From Mucilaginibacter terrenus (lineage in GTDB: Bacteria > Bacteroidota > Bacteroidia > Sphingobacteriales > Sphingobacteriaceae), in NCBI RefSeq assembly GCF_003432065.1, contig NZ_QWDE01000002.1, positions 806,001 through 870,000 of the forward strand: a stretch of DNA of 64,000 bases, given 5' to 3'. The translations under genes were made by a program, and so were the position numbers. Shown here in pieces: positions 58,470 through 64,000 of this stretch (its first letter is position 1; every line of letters starts with the position of its first letter). The notes below the pieces were generated by a model, which was not told the DNA's origin, ran no database searches, and saw nothing but the letters and a program-made list of their open reading frames with translations.

Positions 58470-60500
58470 ATGATAAAGGTTTGCTTTCTACTGCTTACTT
58501 GTGCCAGCTTAACTGCTACGGCACAAAAGCAGGATTACCCAATTCAGCCTGTAGCATTTACTAAAGTGAAACTGGCTGACCGTTTTTGGACATCGCGCAT
58601 AGAGACAAATAGAACGGTTACCATCCCTGCATCATTCGAGCGGTGTAAAGCCACTGGTAGAGTTAAGAACTTCGAAATGGCTGCGGCGCGCAGCGGCAAG
58701 TTTTGTACAACCTACCCCTTTGACGACACAGATATCTACAAAACAATAGAAGGCGCATCTTATTCGCTTGCCGTTCATCCCGATAAAAAACTGGAATGTT
58801 ACCTGGACTCTCTTATTACCATTGTAGGTAAGGCCCAGGAACCGGATGGATATTTATATACCGCACGCACGATAGACCCATTGCATGCCGGACCATGGAT
58901 AGGTAAAGAACGTTGGGAAAAAGAGCAGGAGAACAGTCACGAGCTATATAATGCCGGCCATATGTACGAAGGTGCTGCAGCACACTTCATGGCAACAGGT
59001 AAACGCAATTTTCTGAACATTGCTTTGCGCAACGCCGACCTGCTGGTTCAAACTTTTGGTCCGGGTAAACGCCACGTAGCGCCCGGTCATGAGATAGTAG
59101 AAATGGGGCTGGTGCGCTTATACCGCATTACAGGAAAAAAGGAGTACCTGGAGCTGGCTAAATTTTTCATAGATGAGCGCGGCAAAAAGGAGTATAACAA
59201 GAAGAGCAAAAATGTTTGGGAGAATGGTACTTATTACCAGGATGACAAACCTGTAATACTGCAGGATGAAGCTGAAGGACATGCGGTTCGCGCCATGTAT
59301 CTGTACTCGGGCATGGCTGATGTAGCCGCGCTCACGGGAGATAAGCAATATCTTGCTGCCATAGATAAAATATGGGACAACATGGTTGGTAAAAAAATGT
59401 ATGTACAAGGGAGCATCGGCGCGGTAGGCGATGGCGAACGCTTTGGTGGTAACTACGAGCTACCTAATAGTACTGCATATAACGAGACCTGTGCTGCAAT
59501 TGGCAGCGTATTCTGGAACCAACGGATGTTTTTACTGCATGGCGATTCAAAGTACATTGATGTAATGGAGAAGACCCTCTACAATGGCCTTGTCTCAGGC
59601 GTAGGGCTAGATGGGAAGTCGTTCTTTTATACCAATGCTATGCAGATACAGGACAACTTCACCCATACAGATATTGAGCGCGAGCGTTCTGGCTGGTTTG
59701 TCTGCTCTTGCTGTCCAACTAATGTTGCAAGGTTAATACCATCTGTACCTGGCTACATTTATGCTCAAAACGGGAAAGATGTTTATGTAAACCTGTTTAT
59801 TAGCGGTACAGGCAACATGTTGGTGAACAACAAAGCGTTGAGTATTACTCAGCAAAATAACTATCCGTGGAATGGTGGACTAAACTTTATAATCAACCCG
59901 GCTTCGGCAACGGACATGAACCTGAAGCTACGAATACCCGGATGGGCGCAAAATCAAGCGATACCATCAGATCTTTATTCATATCAGCAACCGTCCAATC
60001 AAAAGGTGGAGATAAGAGTGAACGGAACGCTTGTTAACTACAGCACAGAGCATGGCTACGCTGTATTAAGCCGCAAGTGGAAAAAAGGAGATAAGGTAGA
60101 AATGACCCTTCCGATGAATGTTCAACGGGTGGTGGCCAGCGAAAAGCTGCCTGATGATGCAGGTAAAATAGCTCTACAGCGCGGCCCGCTAATGTATTGT
60201 GCCGAGTGGAAGGATAATGGAGGCAAGGCAGCCAACATCATTATCCCGAAAACAACGGATTTCGAGCCAACGTATCAGCCAGAACTGCTTAATGGCTTAA
60301 CTGTGCTTAAAGGTGAAGTAAAAGCGGTTAACATTGACGCAGACGGGCAAAATGTAAGCACCGAAACCAAAACTATGGCAGCCATCCCCTATTATGCTTG
60401 GGCAAACCGTGGTAAAGGAGAAATGATGGTATGGTTCCCTCAGCAGGTAAAATACGTGGATTTAGGTGCCGCAGTACTGGTAGAGCCTGTAAAGAAATAA
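58470..60500 (+). CDS. Secreted GH127 beta-L-arabinofuranosidase
   Basis: About 676 residues from the ATG at 58470, which begins a signal peptide (MIKVCFLLLTCASLTATAQ); a TTG 42 bp upstream is rejected. The (alpha/alpha)6-barrel enzyme family is clear from YPIQPVAFTKVKLADRFW, YPFDDTDIYKTIEGA and GHMYEGAAAHFMATGKRNFL. The Zn site and nucleophile of HypBA1 are conserved: Glu339 and Cys341 in YNETCA and the Cys414-Cys415 pair in FVCSCCPTN, with the candidate acid/base Glu in GDGERFGGNYEL. HypBA1 cleaves beta-L-Araf linked to hydroxyproline in plant extensin-type glycans. It leads an operon whose next genes look like hydroxyproline catabolism. Confidence 0.93.
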   Translation: MIKVCFLLLTCASLTATAQKQDYPIQPVAFTKVKLADRFWTSRIETNRTVTIPASFERCKATGRVKNFEMAAARSGKFCTTYPFDDTDIYKTIEGASYSLAVHPDKKLECYLDSLITIVGKAQEPDGYLYTARTIDPLHAGPWIGKERWEKEQENSHELYNAGHMYEGAAAHFMATGKRNFLNIALRNADLLVQTFGPGKRHVAPGHEIVEMGLVRLYRITGKKEYLELAKFFIDERGKKEYNKKSKNVWENGTYYQDDKPVILQDEAEGHAVRAMYLYSGMADVAALTGDKQYLAAIDKIWDNMVGKKMYVQGSIGAVGDGERFGGNYELPNSTAYNETCAAIGSVFWNQRMFLLHGDSKYIDVMEKTLYNGLVSGVGLDGKSFFYTNAMQIQDNFTHTDIERERSGWFVCSCCPTNVARLIPSVPGYIYAQNGKDVYVNLFISGTGNMLVNNKALSITQQNNYPWNGGLNFIINPASATDMNLKLRIPGWAQNQAIPSDLYSYQQPSNQKVEIRVNGTLVNYSTEHGYAVLSRKWKKGDKVEMTLPMNVQRVVASEKLPDDAGKIALQRGPLMYCAEWKDNGGKAANIIIPKTTDFEPTYQPELLNGLTVLKGEVKAVNIDADGQNVSTETKTMAAIPYYAWANRGKGEMMVWFPQQVKYVDLGAAVLVEPVKK

Positions 60501-60537
60501 ATACACATTAGCAATTAGTTTAAACACAACAAACAAT

Positions 60538-61485
60538 ATGAGCATACAATGGAAAGGGGTTTTCCCTGCGGTAACAACCAAGTTTACCGAAAATGACGAA
60601 CTTGATTTCGATGCATTCGATAAAAACATCGAAGCCCAGATAGATGCAGGTATACAGGGCATTGTTATCGGCGGTTCGCTTGGTGAAGCAAGCGTACTCA
60701 CCAACGAGGAAAAACTAAGCTTGCTAGAGCATGCCGTAAAGTTGGTTGACAAGCGTATTTACGTAGTATTAAACATTGCAGAGCAAACAACTAAGGCTGC
60801 TATACAATGTGCTAAAGACGCGGAAAGTTATGGAGCCGACGGTTTAATGATGCTGCCGCCGCTACGTTATAAAGCAGACGATACCGAGACCACCAAGTAT
60901 TATGCAGATGTTGCCAAAAGCACGCACCTGCCTATCATGATCTACAATAACCCGTACGACTATAAGATAGAAGTTACGTTGGATATGTTTGAGGAACTTT
61001 CCCAATATCCTAATATACAAGCAGTGAAAGAGTCCACGCGCGACGTAAGCAATGTTACCCGCATGATCAATCGTTTTGGCAATCGGTTCGCAATACTTAC
61101 CGGAGTAGATACGCTTGCCCTGGAAAGCTTGTTTATGGGAGCAGATGGATGGGTTGCCGGTTTGGTAGATGCATTTCCTAAAGAAACTGTTGCAATTTAC
61201 CGCCTTGCGAAAGCAGAACGTATGCAGGAGGCACTTGCTATTTACCGCTGGTTTTTGCCTGTGCTGGAACTGGATATTCATCCAAAGTTGGTACAGTACA
61301 TTAAGCTTGCAGAAACTGTTACAGGCTTGGGCACCGAGACCGTACGTTTACCACGCCTCGCAATTACTGGTGCAGAAAGAGAGAAGGTATTAAACATAAT
61401 AACAACTGCAGTTCAAAATCGCCCGGAGTTACCGCGCGATAGTTGGGGTGTTGAAGAAGAAGTGGACGTTACAGGCGTTAGTTAA
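60538..61485 (+). CDS. DapA-family lyase/deaminase (probable hydroxyproline or sugar-acid pathway)
   Basis: 315 residues. Family signatures: GGSLGEAS (about 45-52), the catalytic Tyr136 in IMIYNNPYDY and the Schiff-base Lys164 in IQAVKESTRDVSN. The DHDPS/N-acetylneuraminate-lyase superfamily includes 1-pyrroline-4-hydroxy-2-carboxylate deaminase (hydroxyproline route) and 2-keto-3-deoxy-L-arabonate dehydratase (oxidative arabinose route); both yield 2-oxoglutarate semialdehyde, the substrate of the next gene's enzyme. The hydroxyproline-epimerase gene two places downstream favours the first. True DapA is less likely because no lysine genes are nearby. Confidence 0.88.
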   Translation: MSIQWKGVFPAVTTKFTENDELDFDAFDKNIEAQIDAGIQGIVIGGSLGEASVLTNEEKLSLLEHAVKLVDKRIYVVLNIAEQTTKAAIQCAKDAESYGADGLMMLPPLRYKADDTETTKYYADVAKSTHLPIMIYNNPYDYKIEVTLDMFEELSQYPNIQAVKESTRDVSNVTRMINRFGNRFAILTGVDTLALESLFMGADGWVAGLVDAFPKETVAIYRLAKAERMQEALAIYRWFLPVLELDIHPKLVQYIKLAETVTGLGTETVRLPRLAITGAEREKVLNIITTAVQNRPELPRDSWGVEEEVDVTGVS

Positions 61486-61487
61486 TA

Positions 61488-63059
61488 ATGGAGACAAGAA
61501 ATTTAGTAGGTTACCAGCATGTTAAAGGCGGCAAGGCATTTAGGGCAATAAACCCGGCCAGCGGTTTGGAGTTAGATGCAGAATTTAATGCCGCAAGTTT
61601 AGCAGATGTTGATAAAGCTATGCAATTGGCTGCAGAAGCATTTGAAATATATAGTTTAAAAAGCGGTGCCATAAAGGCTGCTTTCCTGCGCAGCATTGCA
61701 CAAGAAATTGATAATCTTGGTGATCAGCTGATAGAACAGGCTATGGCGGAAAGTGGTTTGCCTGCTCAGCGGCTGCAAGGCGAGCGGGGCCGTACTACCG
61801 GCCAACTTAACATGTACGCCGATTTGTTAGAAGAAGGCAGTTGGGTAGAAGCCGTAATTGATACCGCTATACCAGACAGGCAGCCTTTGCCCCGTGCAGA
61901 TATCCGTAAAATGATGGTGCCGATAGGGCCCGCAGTGGTATTTGGTGCCAGTAATTTTCCTATGGCATTTTCTGTTGCCGGTGGTGATACTTGTTCTGCT
62001 TTGGCATCTGGTTGCCCGGTGGTGGTAAAAGCCCATCCTGCACACCCGGGTACAAGCGCGCTGGTTGCAGAAGCCGTAAGAAAAGCTGCCGAAGCTAACG
62101 GCCTACCAGAAGGGGTGTTCTCTCACTTGTATGATGACGGATATGTTATTGGCGAAGCATTGGTTAAGCATCCTAAAACCAAGATCGCAACCTTTACAGG
62201 TTCTTTTAAAGGTGGAATGGCGTTGGTGAAAATGGCGCAGGAACGTGAAGAACCTATCCCGGTTTTTGCTGAAATGGGCAGCATCAATCCAATACTTCTA
62301 CTTCCGAAAGCCTTGGAAAACCGCACAGCTGAACTGGCTAAACTATCAGCAGCAATAACAAACAACGCAGGTCAGTTTTGTACACAACCAGGGTTACTGC
62401 TGGCTATAAAGTCGCAGGCACTGGACAACTTTAAAACACAACTTGCTTCTGCAATTACCGAGATCGGTTCATCAACAATGCTTACACCAGGTATTTACCA
62501 GAACTTTTGTAAGCTGACCAACGGAGTGCTGGCCGATGATGCAGTAAGCGTTTTGGTAAAGTCAAATAAGGTTGATGCTGAAAAATCAAACCAAGGCACT
62601 CCGCTGGCAACAGAGATAAGTGCGTCGGCTTTCCTGGCTAACGACAAGTTTAAAGAAGAGGTTTTCGGCCCATACACCATGTTGGTTGTGGCTGATAATG
62701 CAGCACAGTTGGAGCAAATAGTAGATTCTTTGCAAGGCCAGTTAACGGCTTCTATTATGGCCGAGAAAGAAGAACTGGCGAGTTACAAAAGCATAACAAA
62801 TAAACTTGCAAAACTTGCAGGCAGGGTGATACTTAATGGTCCGCCTACGGGTGTGGAGGTGGGTAACGCTATACAACATGGTGGCCCGTTCCCTTCTACG
62901 TCAGATAGTCGCTTCACTTCTGTAGGTACGGCAGCTATCAAGCGTTTTGTGCGGCCTGTATGCTGGCAGAACTGGGAGCATGATCTTTTGCCCGAAGAGT
63001 TACAGGACAACAACCCGCTGAATATTTTGAGGCTGGTAAATAATGAATGGACCAGATAG
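61488..63059 (+). CDS. Aldehyde dehydrogenase (NADP+), 2-oxoglutarate-semialdehyde type
   Basis: 523 residues, starting 2 bp after the DapA-family stop. ALDH catalytic residues are intact: Asn156 in FGASNFPMAF, Lys181 in VVKAHPAHPG, Glu262 in PVFAEMGSINP and the nucleophile Cys298 in NNAGQFCTQPG. The LDLT-less AEMGS, the HPAHPGTS loop and the C-terminal FVRPVCWQNWEHDLLPEEL match the 2,5-dioxovalerate (alpha-ketoglutarate semialdehyde) dehydrogenase branch. It should oxidise the semialdehyde made by the preceding enzyme to 2-oxoglutarate, feeding the TCA cycle. Confidence 0.92.
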   Translation: METRNLVGYQHVKGGKAFRAINPASGLELDAEFNAASLADVDKAMQLAAEAFEIYSLKSGAIKAAFLRSIAQEIDNLGDQLIEQAMAESGLPAQRLQGERGRTTGQLNMYADLLEEGSWVEAVIDTAIPDRQPLPRADIRKMMVPIGPAVVFGASNFPMAFSVAGGDTCSALASGCPVVVKAHPAHPGTSALVAEAVRKAAEANGLPEGVFSHLYDDGYVIGEALVKHPKTKIATFTGSFKGGMALVKMAQEREEPIPVFAEMGSINPILLLPKALENRTAELAKLSAAITNNAGQFCTQPGLLLAIKSQALDNFKTQLASAITEIGSSTMLTPGIYQNFCKLTNGVLADDAVSVLVKSNKVDAEKSNQGTPLATEISASAFLANDKFKEEVFGPYTMLVVADNAAQLEQIVDSLQGQLTASIMAEKEELASYKSITNKLAKLAGRVILNGPPTGVEVGNAIQHGGPFPSTSDSRFTSVGTAAIKRFVRPVCWQNWEHDLLPEELQDNNPLNILRLVNNEWTR

Positions 63060-63095
63060 CCGATAATAATTAATACGCTTTCATCACCCTCTAAA

Positions 63096-64000
63096 ATGAA
63101 TAAAACCTTTTTCTGTATAGATGCCCATACTTGTGGCAATCCTGTGAGGCTGGTTGCCGGCGGCGGACCAAACCTTGAGGGTGCTAATATGAGCGAAAAA
63201 CGCCAGCATTTCCTGCGCGAATACGATTGGATACGCAAGGGATTAATGTTCGAACCCCGCGGGCACGACATGATGAGTGGAAGTATTCTTTACCCGCCGC
63301 ACGATCCACAAAATGATGTTGCCGTGCTTTTTATAGAGACAAGCGGCTGTTTGCCTATGTGCGGGCATGGCACAATCGGCACCATTACCATTGCCGTAGA
63401 AGAAGGCCTGATCACACCAAAAACACCAGGTATTATCCGTATGGAAGCACCTGCCGGTTTGGTGCTGATCTCTTATAAACAGGAGGGTAAAAAGGTAAAA
63501 TCGGTTAAGTTGGTAAATGTGCCATCGTACCTGGCAGCGGAAGGGTTAGAAATAGAATGTCCAGACCTGGGCATGTTAACCATTGATGTTAGCTACGGAG
63601 GCAATTTCTACGCGATTGTTGATCCGCAGGAGAATTTCCCGGGGTTGGAGAACTACACTGCAGATCAGTTAATATCGTGGAGCCGGGTACTGCGTCAGCG
63701 GATCAATGAGAAGTACACTTTTGTTCACCCGGAGAACCCAACTATTAACACCTGCACGCATTTGTTATGGGCAGGCAAAACCATTTCTCCCGAAGCTACA
63801 GCACGTAACGCGGTTTTTTATGGCGACAAAGCAATTGACCGTTCACCATGCGGTACGGGAACATCGGCCCGTATGGCTCAATGGCATGCAAAAGGTAATT
63901 TAAAGAAAGGAGATCAGTTCATTCATGAGAGTATCATTGGCAGTCAGTTTATTGGTACAGTAGAAGATGAAGTGACTTTAGGTGGTAAACCGGCAATTGT
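63096..64000 (+). CDS. 4-hydroxyproline 2-epimerase (proline racemase family), 3' end cut off
   Basis: 301 residues are visible of an expected ~330, starting at the ATG at 63096 (MNKTFFCIDAHTCGNPVRLV). Both catalytic cysteines are present: Cys89 in LPMCGHGT and Cys252 in DRSPCGTGT. The second Cys separates epimerases/racemases from trans-3-hydroxy-L-proline dehydratases, which carry Thr there. Context with the DapA-family deaminase and semialdehyde dehydrogenase makes trans-4-hydroxy-L-proline to cis-4-hydroxy-D-proline the likely reaction. The D-hydroxyproline dehydrogenase needed next should lie just beyond the right edge. Confidence 0.92.
   Translation, partial: MNKTFFCIDAHTCGNPVRLVAGGGPNLEGANMSEKRQHFLREYDWIRKGLMFEPRGHDMMSGSILYPPHDPQNDVAVLFIETSGCLPMCGHGTIGTITIAVEEGLITPKTPGIIRMEAPAGLVLISYKQEGKKVKSVKLVNVPSYLAAEGLEIECPDLGMLTIDVSYGGNFYAIVDPQENFPGLENYTADQLISWSRVLRQRINEKYTFVHPENPTINTCTHLLWAGKTISPEATARNAVFYGDKAIDRSPCGTGTSARMAQWHAKGNLKKGDQFIHESIIGSQFIGTVEDEVTLGGKPAI

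Noticed and set aside
1..64000. tRNA, rRNA, insertion sequences or prophage genes
   Set aside because: I looked through the intergenic gaps and gene products and saw no cloverleaf, rRNA-like sequence, transposase, integrase or phage structural gene.

Overview
The window looks like chromosomal DNA of a Bacteroidota member, most likely family Sphingobacteriaceae (Mucilaginibacter/Pedobacter-like). Supporting signs are a GLPGLI-family protein translationally coupled to a TonB-type outer-membrane protein, the long (three-domain) form of IspG, a MoxR/DUF58/BatA-like/DUF4175 cluster, GYF_2-RDD proteins, several start regions preceded by the Bacteroidota -7 promoter word TAnnTTTG, and few Shine-Dalgarno sequences. 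The genus is an inference. I found no rRNA, tRNA, insertion sequence, prophage or CRISPR array.

Layout. 1-3.4 kb: the 5' end of an MlaE permease (leftward), then an SDR, a PspC protein, a LiaF-like protein and a GYF_2-RDD protein, which look like envelope-stress genes. 3.4-7.1 kb: the GLPGLI/outer-membrane-protein pair behind a dyad-rich promoter. 7.4-22.5 kb: a block made of a leftward TldD/TldE pair, an RDD protein and a DUF4159 protein, then the rightward MoxR-DUF58-BatA-like-DUF4175-membrane protein operon, closed by a second, paralogous TldD/TldE pair. 22.5-28.5 kb: a phosphotransferase, a lipoprotein, two oxidoreductases, ispG (which carries in-frame repeat insertions) and a small secreted protein. 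28.7-38.1 kb: a LytS/LytTR two-component pair, a Bcr/CflA-type MFS exporter, a GntP permease, two alpha/beta hydrolases (one lacking its nucleophilic serine), a glycine-zipper protein, a triple-PAS histidine kinase and a single-domain response regulator. 38.1-46.9 kb: dnaK, a secreted GH51 arabinofuranosidase behind a near-perfect promoter overlapped by a 29-bp palindrome, a hybrid histidine kinase, and a sigma/anti-sigma-like pair ending in a terminator. 46.9-51.1 kb: an MlaE-MlaF-MlaD lipid-transport operon and an MFS transporter. 51.2-58.2 kb: a repeat-bearing lipoprotein, a FrnE/DsbA-type protein, then a probable metal-uptake locus (small Cys protein, TonB receptor, PepSY protein, heavy-metal-binding lipoprotein) and two small secreted proteins.

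58.4-64.0 kb is the most interesting region. A secreted GH127 beta-L-arabinofuranosidase with the full Zn/nucleophile cysteine set is followed by a DapA-family lyase, an NADP-type aldehyde dehydrogenase of the 2-oxoglutarate-semialdehyde type, and a proline racemase-family 4-hydroxyproline epimerase that runs off the edge. Read together these look like a dedicated route for plant hydroxyproline-rich glycoproteins (extensins): strip beta-L-arabinofuranosyl groups from hydroxyproline, then convert hydroxyproline to 2-oxoglutarate.

Starts were moved to an internal ATG where the longest frame began with TTG. TTG starts were kept where a Shine-Dalgarno or an upstream stop leaves no better choice. 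Family calls come from motifs read by eye; no database search was run.
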